The position numbers were made by a program, and so were the translations under genes. Below the pieces are notes generated by a model, which did no database searches, was not told the DNA's origin, and was given only the letters and a program-made list of their open reading frames with translations. From NCBI GenBank assembly GCA_015039465.1, contig MU130573.1:259015-323014 (forward strand): a DNA stretch of 64,000 nt. Reading direction: 5' to 3'. Shown piece after piece: positions 32,817-44,016 of this stretch (positions within the stretch are counted from its first letter, which is position 1; each line of letters opens with the position of its first letter). The stretch comes from Phlegmacium glaucopus. Lineage: Eukaryota > Basidiomycota > Agaricomycetes > Agaricales > Cortinariaceae.

Positions 32817-35093
32817 ATGACCTCTTCTTTCGCCATGCCTGCCCGTGGTGAGCGCTCAGCTCCCACCTTTGACCGAAACCGGCCCCGGGAGCTCTCTCGG
32901 TTCTTTGATGAACTCGAATATTTCTTTGGTCGTGCTGCTCTCGCAGAAGAAGCCGACAAAAAGAAGCAGGTGCTTCGGTACATCGACTTCGAGGTAGAAC
33001 AGATATGGAAAGCCTTTCCAGAATACTCCGACCCCACCAAAACCTACGATCAATTCAAAGCGGCTATCTTAGTCCACTACCCAGATGCGGATGGCGACTA
33101 TGTTTATTCCCTTCGAGACGTCGACACTCTGATTGGAACTCATCAGCGATTAGGCATAACAACCACCAACGACCTCTCTGAGTATCATTTACGATATGTC
33201 GCGATCACCACATGGCTCATTGAGAAACAGCAGCTTGGCGACTTAGAGCAGAAGCGCAGCTACCTACGGGCATTTCAGCCGGCTCTCTTGTCTGCCATCA
33301 CTAATCGCCTCCAAATGAAGTTCCCAGACCAACACCCAAATATCCCCCATAAAATCCAGCATGTTTACGAAAGCGCTCGCTATATCCTGCAGAGCTCTAA
33401 CACAGAAGCACAAGGGTACTATGCACCCCTTCCATCTGCTCCTACCCCAGTGCTACCCCCGACGATTTCGCTATCGCCCGCAGAGCCAGCGATTAAAACG
33501 GAAACCTTTAACTCAGTTTTCGCCGAATTTACCAAAACGATCGCCGATGCACTAAAACAGACTAGTCGCATTCGCCCTGCCGGCCATCAGCATGCAACCA
33601 CCTCTAGAAACACCGACTGCAATTTTTGTGGCGGAGCACACTACATCAGAGACTGTGAGGTGGTGATCGACTATGTCAGGGCTGGGAAGTGTAAGCGCAA
33701 CACAGAAGGAAAAGTCGTCCTTCCCTCCGGATCCTATGTTGGGAGAGACATTCCAGGCACATTGCTCCGAGAGCGTATCGATGAATGGCACCACAGGAAC
33801 CCTGGTCAACTTGCTACAGCCACCCTATTCCATGCTATCGCCCAGCCTGTCCCTCCTACCTCACAAGCGACAGGAGCTGCTACAAGCTACACGTTATCAG
33901 CCACCGACCGCATCGCCACGTTAGAAGCAGAGATATTTAACCTACAAGCTCTAAAATCTTCCTTTGCACCTGGAGTTCGCACCAGAGGTCAAAGAGCAAG
34001 GGACCGTCGCACCGAAACCGCCGAGGCAGAGGTGGCTCCTGCAACCACACAGCTCCCTAAAGAATCGGTTATCGGTCCGAGTGAACAGCCATCAACACCA
34101 CACATTGTTCCCATCACTACCGAAAACATTCCGAACTTACAGCCGCTTGCTACCCCTGAACACCCCTATCAAAACGCAAAAGACGCTGCATATGCTCCGC
34201 CTGCTACCCGAAATGTCGGGGCACCTTACAAGCCAAGCGTTCCCAATAAGCGACCAGAACCGGCCTATCGTACTATGCCCCCCATCCATCAAACCTCTAT
34301 CGCCGACGACATATACAAGCGAGCCATGGAAGCACAAATTACCATCACTCAGAGAGAATTGTTGTCACTTTCACCTGAAGTTCGCTCACAAGTCAGAGAT
34401 GTAACCACAACTCGACGAGTTCCATTCAACCCTGCCAACGTCGCTCAGCACACCCTCCAAGTAGGTGACGATGACGACAACGAATCGGTCCCAATCCCCA
34501 CGTTCGCTGTTGCAAACTCTCACCATCGTACTCCACCTGAAGGCGCGTTGGTAATCCCCGATCCCATAGAACACTACTATCAGTCGCTTAGACCAGGAGA
34601 GGCGCCTGACCCTGATCGCCTAATCGTCTCCAAGGAGTCTACTGCCATACGTTCGATATTCGCACTCATAGACAACAGTCAGAAGCGGGAGTGCACCCTA
34701 GATCCTGGGTGCCAGGTAGTCGCTATGTCACAGGATACCTGTCATAGCCTTGGACTCGCCTACGATCCCCAAATTCGCCTTAATATGGAGTCAGCGAATG
34801 GCACTCTAGATTGGTCGCTTGGCCTCGCACGCAATGTTCCCTTCCAAATCGGCACCATCACTCTTTATGTACAAGTCCACGTTATCAAATCGCCTTCATA
34901 TGACATTTTGCTTGGCCGACCTTTCGACGTCCTCACCGAAAGCATCATAAGAAACTTTGCCAATGAAGACCAGACCATCACTTTAAGCGACCCGAACACT
35001 GGCCAGAGGATTACTATTCCAACCTTCGCACGAGGTACTGGTAGAGCGACGAACACTGCTGCAGTACAGGATTTTCAGAAGCAGAGGGTTTAA
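32817..35093 (+). CDS. Gag and aspartic protease polyprotein of the gypsy element
   Basis: From ATG 32817, 758 residues. The N-terminal part is a capsid-like helical region (RFFDELEYFFGRAAL, WKAFPEYSDP, DLSEYHLRYVAITTWL). A zinc knuckle at about residue 268 reads CNFCGGAHYIRDC, spacing C-X2-C-X3-H-X4-C, one residue shorter than the classical knuckle. A Pro/Thr-rich linker follows. The retropepsin-like domain near residue 628 has LDPGCQVVAMS, so D-P-G replaces the usual D-[ST]-G, then IKSPSYDILLGRPF. It packages element RNA and processes the polyproteins. The pol frame begins 24 bases after the stop in another frame, so expression of pol needs frameshift or reinitiation. The frame is open from 32739, but no earlier ATG is present. 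Confidence 0.85.
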   Translation: MTSSFAMPARGERSAPTFDRNRPRELSRFFDELEYFFGRAALAEEADKKKQVLRYIDFEVEQIWKAFPEYSDPTKTYDQFKAAILVHYPDADGDYVYSLRDVDTLIGTHQRLGITTTNDLSEYHLRYVAITTWLIEKQQLGDLEQKRSYLRAFQPALLSAITNRLQMKFPDQHPNIPHKIQHVYESARYILQSSNTEAQGYYAPLPSAPTPVLPPTISLSPAEPAIKTETFNSVFAEFTKTIADALKQTSRIRPAGHQHATTSRNTDCNFCGGAHYIRDCEVVIDYVRAGKCKRNTEGKVVLPSGSYVGRDIPGTLLRERIDEWHHRNPGQLATATLFHAIAQPVPPTSQATGAATSYTLSATDRIATLEAEIFNLQALKSSFAPGVRTRGQRARDRRTETAEAEVAPATTQLPKESVIGPSEQPSTPHIVPITTENIPNLQPLATPEHPYQNAKDAAYAPPATRNVGAPYKPSVPNKRPEPAYRTMPPIHQTSIADDIYKRAMEAQITITQRELLSLSPEVRSQVRDVTTTRRVPFNPANVAQHTLQVGDDDDNESVPIPTFAVANSHHRTPPEGALVIPDPIEHYYQSLRPGEAPDPDRLIVSKESTAIRSIFALIDNSQKRECTLDPGCQVVAMSQDTCHSLGLAYDPQIRLNMESANGTLDWSLGLARNVPFQIGTITLYVQVHVIKSPSYDILLGRPFDVLTESIIRNFANEDQTITLSDPNTGQRITIPTFARGTGRATNTAAVQDFQKQRV

Positions 35094-35116
35094 CTGGGAA
35101 TAGTAGCAACTTTGCA

Positions 35117-37796
35117 ATGTGTATAAACATTAATGAAGGCCGAATTTTGCTCAATTCCGTTCAACTGTTAGACTCCTCTGATCCTCACTCAATTTCGCTT
35201 TCATACCTTGCTGCCTGCGACACCGATGCCCTTGAAGAATACCCACTCCCTTCCATAGCCACCAGCTCCTCTGCACCTGACGAAACTCGGACAGCCACAG
35301 CGAAGACACCTGAAAACCTACTGACATTATTATCAACTAGGTTAATCAAGCCAGCGCTCCCGATCCCCCCTTCCCTTTCCTCGACCTCCTTTTCATTTAC
35401 AGATACCCCACCTTCACTCATTGATAAATCGATACCCCCCAGTGCAATTAACTTGGCTACCACCAAGAAATACAAGCCAGTCGCTCTTAAAGTCAAACCG
35501 GTCATTGGCGCGCTACCTGGTGAATTTAGGATCGTCCGGACCATTAAAGGCGACCCACTCACGAATCTCCCCATATTAAATCCAAAACCTCCCCCATATG
35601 CACCATGCGGTCGCTATACACAAGAGCGAAAAGAGCTCTTTGATCAAATGAACCCTGGTTTCCTCTTACCCGAGGAGCGAAAGCTCCTACACCATTTTAT
35701 GATGCTCCACCAAGATGGCTTCGCTTGGAACGACTCCGAACGTGGTCATTTCCGAGAAGACTTCTTCCCCCCAGTCGACATCCCAGTAGTCCCACACACT
35801 CCTTGGGTGTTGCGCAATATCCCTATCCCACCTGGAATCTATGACGAGGTGTGTCGCCTCATACAACAGAAGATCAATGCAGGAGTATTCGAGCCCTCCA
35901 ACTCCTCCTATCGCTCTCGTTGGTTTTGCGTAGTTAAAAAGGATGGAAAGTCGCTCCGCATTGTACAGTCCCTAGAACCGCTCAACAAAGTCACCATCAG
36001 GCACTCAGGTGTCCCTCCCTTTACCGAACAGCTGGCAGAACACTTCGCTGGTCGAGCCTGTGGCAGTATGATGGACCTATTCGTCGGCTATGATGAGCGT
36101 GCCCTTGCCAAATCGTCCCGGGACTATACCACCTTCCAAACGCCCTTTGGAGCGCTTCGCCTCACCACCTTGCCAATGGGTTGGACCAACTCCGTCCCCA
36201 TCTTCCATGACAACGTCACCCATATACTACGACCAGAAATTCCCCATGTCACTCAACCATACATCGACGACGTCCCAGTCAGAGGGCCGCCTACCAGGTA
36301 TATCATGTCGAATGGAGAGCCAGAAACGATTCCAGAAAACCCCGGAATTCGGCGCTTCGTTTGGGAACACTTCCAAGACCTCAACAGAGTCGTCCAGAGA
36401 ATGAAGTATAGCGGAGGTACCTTCTCTGGCTTCAAATCTACCCTATGCGCGTCAGAGATAACAGTACTTGGCCATCGCTGCACTTTCGAAGGCCGACTAC
36501 CCGAAGCAAGTCGGATTAGCAAGGTCATCAACTGGGGACCGTGCAAAGATCTCACCGACGTACGTGCCTTCGTAGGAACCATAGGCGTCTGTCGACTCTT
36601 CATCAGGAACTTCGCACACCGAGCCCATCACCTTGTCAAACTCACTCGTAAGGGTGCCGAATGGGAATTCGGTCCAAAACAGTTAGATGCGATGAAAGAC
36701 CTTAAGGAAGCACTTATCAAGTCGCCAGCTCTTCGCCCTATCGACTACAATTCGGGCTCACCAGTAATCCTCTCTGTCGACACCTCTCACATCGCTATCG
36801 GCCACCTCCTTGCCCAGTGTGACCCAGAAAACCCTAAGCTACGCTACTATGCAAAGTTCGGCTCCATTACGCTAAACGATCGCGAATGTCGCTTCTCACA
36901 GCCGAAGCTCGAACTCTACGGTCTCTACCGTGCCCTACGTGCTCTAAAATTATACCTCATCGGAATCCGCAACCTTGTCGTTGAAGTAGATGCAAAATAC
37001 ATCAAAGGCATGCTAGCAAACCCAGACGTCGCTCCCTCAGCCAGCATGAATCGTTGGATCGTCTCTATCCTCATGTTTCACTTCACCTTAGTACATGTCC
37101 CCGGCTCTCACCACGGACCAGATGGACTGTCGAGACGTCGCCCTCAACCAGGCGATAAGGATGAACCAGAAGACGACTTTGAAGACTGGATCGACCAAGT
37201 CAACGGATTTATGCATTTCATCAATCCTAGTCCCTCGTCGCCCACACAACGATCTAGCATCACTAGCTCTCCCCCAATTTCTTGTTATATCACCGACTCT
37301 ACCCGCAGCTATCTAGTGGATACCGAGGCGGATCCACCAAGAGAACTTCCAACACCCTACACCGACGTCCCACGATCAGAGGCCGCTTCACGAAGCGACT
37401 GTCGTCTTATACATGTACAACATTGGCTCAAGACTCTAGAACGACCCCCAGACATTTCTGACTCTGAGTACAAGTCCTTCATGCGCTACTGTACTGAGTT
37501 CTTCATTGCAGGAGAGACAGACCGCCTTTGGCGAAAGGACCCAAAAGGAGCTCACAAGATTGTCATACCACTCGACCGGCGACTGTTTCTCATCTCAGCA
37601 GCTCACAACGACGTCGGCCATCATGGGTTTTATGCAACTAATGCCCTGCTTTCGGAACGATACTGGTGGCCTGGTCTAGCTCAAGATGTCGCCTGGTTTG
37701 TACTCACATGTCGCCTCTGTCAATTGCGAAAGACTCAGCAGGTTTCCATCCCTCCCGTCGTCGCTACACCTGCTCCCTTATTCTCAAAAGTCTATA
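35117..37796 (+). CDS. Pol polyprotein (RT, RNase H, integrase N-part), cut by the assembly gap
   Basis: From ATG 35117 the frame stays open to the gap (893 residues seen). Reverse transcriptase lies at about residues 230-480, with KKDGKSLRIV, TLPMGWTNS and the catalytic YIDDV near residue 382. RNase H of the Ty3 type follows (VDTSHIAIGHLLAQ, KLELYGLYRALRALK, HVPGSHHGPDGLSRR). The integrase zinc-binding HHCC region is near residue 830 (HNDVGHHGFYATN, CRLCQLRK). The integrase core and C-terminus should lie in the 908-base gap. After the gap the plus frame stops at 38812 and shows no integrase motif. Pol copies element RNA into DNA and inserts it. No stop or frameshift is seen, so the element is either young or kept active. 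Confidence 0.85.
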
Positions 37797-38704
37797 NNNN
37801 NNNNNNNNNNNNNNNNNNNNNNNNNNNNNNNNNNNNNNNNNNNNNNNNNNNNNNNNNNNNNNNNNNNNNNNNNNNNNNNNNNNNNNNNNNNNNNNNNNNN
37901 NNNNNNNNNNNNNNNNNNNNNNNNNNNNNNNNNNNNNNNNNNNNNNNNNNNNNNNNNNNNNNNNNNNNNNNNNNNNNNNNNNNNNNNNNNNNNNNNNNNN
38001 NNNNNNNNNNNNNNNNNNNNNNNNNNNNNNNNNNNNNNNNNNNNNNNNNNNNNNNNNNNNNNNNNNNNNNNNNNNNNNNNNNNNNNNNNNNNNNNNNNNN
38101 NNNNNNNNNNNNNNNNNNNNNNNNNNNNNNNNNNNNNNNNNNNNNNNNNNNNNNNNNNNNNNNNNNNNNNNNNNNNNNNNNNNNNNNNNNNNNNNNNNNN
38201 NNNNNNNNNNNNNNNNNNNNNNNNNNNNNNNNNNNNNNNNNNNNNNNNNNNNNNNNNNNNNNNNNNNNNNNNNNNNNNNNNNNNNNNNNNNNNNNNNNNN
38301 NNNNNNNNNNNNNNNNNNNNNNNNNNNNNNNNNNNNNNNNNNNNNNNNNNNNNNNNNNNNNNNNNNNNNNNNNNNNNNNNNNNNNNNNNNNNNNNNNNNN
38401 NNNNNNNNNNNNNNNNNNNNNNNNNNNNNNNNNNNNNNNNNNNNNNNNNNNNNNNNNNNNNNNNNNNNNNNNNNNNNNNNNNNNNNNNNNNNNNNNNNNN
38501 NNNNNNNNNNNNNNNNNNNNNNNNNNNNNNNNNNNNNNNNNNNNNNNNNNNNNNNNNNNNNNNNNNNNNNNNNNNNNNNNNNNNNNNNNNNNNNNNNNNN
38601 NNNNNNNNNNNNNNNNNNNNNNNNNNNNNNNNNNNNNNNNNNNNNNNNNNNNNNNNNNNNNNNNNNNNNNNNNNNNNNNNNNNNNNNNNNNNNNNNNNNN
38701 NNNN
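37797..38704. other. Assembly gap (908 N)
   Basis: Unknown bases inside the gypsy pol gene. The missing integrase core alone would need more sequence than this, so the gap size may be an estimate. The following 38705-39880 holds no gene I recognise. Confidence 0.98.
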
Positions 38705-39882
38705 AACTCAAGCAACTGCTCTCCCAAATTTGTCTTCGTCCGGTGTTTTAACGGTCTCCGAGGAGGTGGTGGAGTAGGAAGTTTTGGCGGATCCAAGTTG
38801 AACCATCCGTAGCAGTAAGGGGGAGAACAGTTTGGCGTAATAGCATAAACGTCGAAACTTTCGGGTGGTTTCACAACAGGAGCCGACGACGTTCACAACA
38901 TCCACTCTACCCTGGAGGAACAAGTCGATGAGGGAGCCAAGTCAGGAAGCGATGTAAAAACAGACCCAGTCGGAGGGTCCTAGGGTTAGTACGGAACCGT
39001 GAAGAGGTCTATTTTATAGTTCGCAGAGTCCTTCTGGAGGCGGAACTTTCCCTCGCTGAGCGGGACCTTGTCGTCGCCAGACAGGTAGTTCTCCGGATGA
39101 TGTTCGCCTGCGAAAGTCTCGTCGTCCGTTTCATACTCACCCTCAACCGTCTTCGTGCCTTCGTCTCCAGGTCACTTCTCCCCTTCCGCTTTACTCTCCT
39201 TCCCCTACACTCACCAAACGGAACCTGAAACAGCCAAGGAAGAAGATAAAAGAAGATAACAATAGGAAGACGAAGAACATGACATAGCATCATATAAACC
39301 TGAAGTAGCGACAGCAACACAAAAAACAAAAAGAACTAAAAAAAAAACATCGAACAACTTATTTACAAAACAAAAACCCTAAAACCTATCATTCACTTTT
39401 ATTATTTATTCTCAAAACAATTTTTCCGAATTATTTAACCAACTTCGTAGTCCCATACAACCACTTAATAACACCGGTTCGTGGCTTTCTTCCATCCGGT
39501 AAAAAGAAACACTTTACACTTTTCACTCTTATTTTTCTAATTTTCCTCCTGTGAGTTGTGTTAGCTCCAATCCCGAGTCTATGGAAGTAACGGTATTGGG
39601 ACCCCCTAACGCGTTCCAGACTCGTCAATACACCGAACTATGGATTAAGATTTACAGTTTCCTTCGCCAAGTTCGTTATCGTTTCGTTTTCTATCGTTAC
39701 ACTTTGTTTACTATTCACTTTTTTTACACTTTTCTCGCTTTATATCTCTCTTATTTAAAAAACTCTCTACTTCGTTCGTCGAAACTAAGTCGAGGAGGAG
39801 GGATGAAATTAGTACTGACAGACGTCAGTAGGAGGTCGTTCAGCCGCAGAAGACACAACAGCAACAGCAACAGTCCTAGATA

Positions 39883-40826
39883 CTACGACCTGAGAACGTA
39901 AAACCACTCGGACCGAACACTGAGCCCCGGTGATTTCGGTGCCGGCTCCTCTACCGACTCACCCTCCTCAGCTTCAACTAACTCGGCGGCCTTGCCTCGT
40001 TTCTTGGGAGTTGCGGTACTCGCAGGCCTCTGGTACAAGGAACAGCCTTTTCGTTGTGCGAAACAGCGTTCACAACGACCGTGATCGGTTGGGCCAGTAT
40101 GAGGGACACAGTCACGACCGGCTTCGGCACATCGGCCACACTAAAAAGTCGCCATGAGTCAAAGCCCAAGAACAAACAAACCAGACGTACTGGTGGATCG
40201 TTCAGCTCGACGACCTCTGGTTCTACCTCAACTTCCCTCACCGATGACTTCCCTTTGCTCGACTTCCCTTTGCTCACTGGTACAACCTCCTCTTCCTCGG
40301 ACTCCACCTCACCCTCCTCCTCACCAGCCGATCCATCTCCCTCCGAATATCCCAAGGGTGTGGACAACGATAGTTCGAATATCCGGGCATGAAGACGAAG
40401 CATATTTTCTTTGAGTCGCTTAACGATACTAGACTGGGCGGAGGGCGGAAATTCGGCAACCCAAGGAGTCATATCTGTATATCGCAGGTTCCAGCCAAAC
40501 GCCGCCCGAGTTTCTAAACGAGCCACCAATGCTCCAAGGTTGTCCTGCCGAAAAATCGATCAGAATCAGTCATACAAATGGGCTCAGACACACACCAGGT
40601 CATCCTCCAGCTCCACCAGCGCCACCTTCCGCTCCGTGTCTCCATCAGCAGTAAAAACGTCCTTTTTATCGCTCGAGGTCTTCTGGAAGAGCCGATCGAA
40701 CTCCCTCTTGAGGGATAACTTCTCTGCCGCAGAGGGCTCCCCTGGGGCCGGTACAGACTGTGTAGGTGGAGCAGGTGGCTGCTCAGGCTCCGTAACAGCG
40801 GATCGGCGAGTCCTACGAGTAGACAT
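39883..40826 (-). CDS. Antisense spliced gene inside the gypsy element, Zn2Cys6-like tail
   Basis: Three exons on the strand opposite gag-pol (40826-40596, 40544-40191, 40140-39883) give 280 residues with GT-AG introns of 51 and 50 bases. The N-terminal part is charged and probably coiled (SLKREFDRLFQKTSSDKKD). A conserved block AAFGWNLRYTDMTPWVAEFP and an acidic stretch follow. Residues 196-228 hold six cysteines spaced C-X2-C-X6-C-X11-C-X2-C-X6-C, which fits the fungal Zn(II)2Cys6 cluster formula, preceded by a basic KGKSSKGKSS run. I recognise similar proteins as multicopy in mushroom genomes. Function unknown; a DNA-binding or regulatory accessory protein of the element is possible. The first two splice junctions are fixed by phase. 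Confidence 0.7.
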
Positions 40827-41221
40827 GATGGGGGGAGATAAGGATTGAATAAGCGCCCAAGCCACTTGTCAACTGTCACCGAGTCGGTCACTCGTCACAA
40901 TCCAGCTACTTTTGGACAAGTCGTCGTTTCGTCGATTCGAAGGTGACTGCGGACAGTCAACATTAAAGTAAGGAGGAGATGATGACCCTCGCTTTCCCTC
41001 CGTCTTGAGGATTACAACAGGTCCATGACGACCTTTTCCCCCACTAGCATACTCGTTTTATATCGGTTCCGTAAATCCTTCGAAGACCCTGTCATCCCCG
41101 CTGCTGGTTTATCGGTCTCTGAATAGATACGTTACTTTGTCGTTTATCAGCCACATTCTCCGCTGCATCTCGCTGCAGCGACGGTTTTTACGCTTTTTGC
41201 TTCCGTCCCTTGGTCGTACGA

Positions 41222-41245
41222 AAAAAAAAAAAAAAAAAAAAAAAA
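41222..41245. repeat. Poly(A) run
   Basis: An A run of 24 or more bases at the start of inserted sequence in the 3' part of the gypsy element. It could mark a retroposed or mobile insertion that begins here. Confidence 0.6.
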
Positions 41246-41284
41246 TTGGGTGTCCCCTAACAGCAAGCCAAGGAATAAAAGGAT

Positions 41285-41525
41285 GGTAAATGTGTAGGAT
41301 CATGTTGATAGTGTAAATGATAGAGAGCATAGTGAAAGATGTTGAGAATAAGATGAGCAATAAGGATGATAATGTTGAATGAATGGTTTTATTGACCAGG
41401 AACACAATTGAGGGCCACTTCCAAAGCAGGCAAGTGAATTCCAAGTCCACTTTATTTTTATAATGGCAACTTTTAAGCTTTTTACCCATGCTACCAATCA
41501 ATATTGGTGCACGATACCGGCAGGA
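41285..41525 (+). repeat. Dispersed repeat, copy 1 (second copy at 49353-49585)
   Basis: About 240 bases, from GTAAATGTGTAGGA to CACGATACCGGCA, are shared with 49353-49585. The second copy carries the hAT-like element at its end. The 41526-41896 sequence beyond is rich in CACAGTCACC-type repeats and is not recognised. Confidence 0.7.
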
Positions 41526-42186
41526 GTACCCAGACCCAGCTGCAATCACCAGCAGCAAGAAGTCCACTCAACACCAGCCGGCAGTTGGGATCACTGACCA
41601 ATCACAGTCTCAAAACTCTACTGCAGGCCATCACACCAAACGCGTACTACAACTGCATTAAGTGTGGATGCACAGTCACCTGCACAGTCACCCACATTGT
41701 CACCCCTGCCCTCACCTGCAAGGTTACCCACACCTCTGCTTCCACCTGCACAAAGTCTCACAGAACATGATGACCAAAACAGCAACTCGCCCAGTGGATC
41801 GCCAACTACCAGTCCAGATGACTACAACTGTCACCCCACATTGCCTAAACCCTCTTGGAGTCTCCAATGGGCATTCCACTCATTCTGGCCATTTGCTGTA
41901 TAGATACACATGTGCAACTTAGCCATGTGACCGCCTCAACCTACATAGTAAAAACCTCCTGTAATTCAGCTACAGGAAGGAAAACAAGAAAGGACTCACC
42001 TCTCTCCCCAGAGTATAGAATTAAGTCTTTATACATCGTCTCTATCAACTCGTTCATCATTCGTTAAATTACGTTTAACTGCGAGTCGCCCATACAGCAA
42101 CTATACATCGTCACTGCGTCCCACCCTAGTCACGGCGTTGATAGGACCCAGAATTGCCACAAGTTAGAATTGCAACTACAAAGTGG

Positions 42187-44016
42187 GAGGTCTGTGCTGT
42201 AGATCCACAATGAAATGACTCAGGATTCCCGAGCACAATTGCTCAGATCTCACCAGATTCCAGATCAGAATTTTTACAAGCCCAAATGGCAGTAATAGAG
42301 CCAATTTTTCTGACCAGATTCTGATCAGATCTGATCAGAAATACCAGATCTGATCAGATCTGATCAGATCTAATCAGAATTAATTCTGACCAATTTCCGA
42401 GCAGAATCTGACCATTTCTGATCAGAATCCAAGTTTAGGAAATACATCACCTGACTTTACTAGATTAATAAAATATTTACACCATCCGCAAGAATTGAAC
42501 CAGCGACCTACGGATACATCACATGACACAACTTACACAATGAACCAACTGCACCAACAGCACCTTTATCCACAGGAAACTCGTAGTCTATATAGGTAGT
42601 TACACGTACATATTTATTTTTACAAATATTTTATTTTTATTTTTACTTATGTGAAGCCGGTCACCTGTTACCTCGTCACACGCCTCACTCTCCATCGACT
42701 GCCATCACCCCATCTCCCAACCATCGCAGCCCCATCACACCACACACCGTAACCACACCACACGCCGTAACATCGAGGTCAACAACCAACGACGGTAACC
42801 CCCCCTCACGAGGGGGGGATTTTTTTATTTATTTCTATTCTAATTCAGAGCTGACATATTGTGATAGGCCGTGTACCACCATGTACGACAACAATAACGT
42901 ACAACAAACAACACGTACGACGAACGCGTACACACAACCACGACGTACAACATACAACAACGATGAACGACGCGTACACGTGTACAGCAACAAACAAAGG
43001 TACAACGACGACAAACAACGCGTATAGGCGTATAACAACGGTATTCCTCCCCCCAGGAGGGGGTATCTTTTATTTTATCCATTAGAATTCACACTAATAC
43101 GAATTTTAATAGCCTATGTACGGTGTACAACAGCAACGACAACCAACAACGCATATAACGACGAAAAACGGACCCCCAATACGCATCACAACAAAAAAAC
43201 AGCACATACAACGACGTACCACATAAGCGACGTGTAGGATGCGTAGGACGATGACAAACAACGTGTACGAACAACGAACAACGTGTATGACACGACGAAC
43301 AACGTGTACGACGACAAACGATGTGTACCAACCACAAACAGCGTGTACCAACCACGAACGACATGTACCAACGACAAACAACGTGTAGGAACCACAAACG
43401 ACATGTAGGAACCACAAACGACGTGTAGGAACCACAAACGACGTGTAGGAACGACGAACGACATGTAGGAACGACGAACGACGTGTAGGACGCGTAGGAC
43501 GACGACGAACGACACGTACGACACGCACGACGCGTAGGACGACAACGAACGACGTGTATACACATACAACGGCCGTTATCCCCGTCCCCCACCTCCCTTC
43601 CAGACTACAACGAAACAATGGCTGCCACCGGAATTTTAAAAAAAAATCTTTTAATTATGGTTGCAACACCTTCCCTTTGGAGGTTTTAATTTCTTTTAGA
43701 CTATGATAATGACAACAGCTCCCTCACTAGGAATATTCTACTTTATTTTTAATATTTTAATAAGCTATGATTATTTAATGTAATATTGAATAAATAATAT
43801 ATATATTACCACCAAAAAAAATATTAACTTGATAAAGAGACTAAGGCAGACTGGAATAATTGATCAGAACTGGTCAGAACTGGTCAGAATCGGACAAAAA
43901 CTGATCAGAACTGGTCAGAATCTGATCAGAACTGGTCAGAATCTGATCAGATCTGACTAGTTCTGACCAGTTCTGATCAGATCTGATCAGATCTGGTGGG
44001 GGACAGAAAAGTACTG
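42187..44016. mobile_element. hAT-like element with GATC-rich subterminal arrays, copy Q1
   Basis: The right end is the complement of CAGTACTTTTCTGTCCCCC and the left end is a diverged GAGGTCTGTGCTGTAGATCC. Next to both ends are arrays of CTGATCAGATCTGATCAG words (about 42240-42440 and 43855-44000). It is a relative of 49594-51384 in opposite orientation. The target duplication is not visible, so the left border is uncertain. The interior holds a 20-base minisatellite and no transposase. Confidence 0.6.
42880..43570. repeat. ACGACGWACGACRTGTAGG minisatellite inside Q1
   Basis: Many tandem units of 18-21 bases (clearest at 43240-43560, AACCACAAACGACGTGTAGG type) give long open frames on the minus strand made of a FVVPTCRL-type repeat. 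I reject these as proteins. Confidence 0.75.

Noticed and set aside
38705..39880. Continuation of Pol after the gap
   Set aside because: The plus frame stops at 38812 and shows no integrase motif; sequence here is not recognisable as pol.
42481..42556. tRNA-like sequence on the minus strand
   Set aside because: Only a B-box-like GGTTCAATTC is present; anticodon and T stems do not pair.
43089..43618. Long minus-strand frames of 127-170 codons
   Set aside because: They are translations of the tandem 20-base repeat inside Q1, repetitive in every frame.
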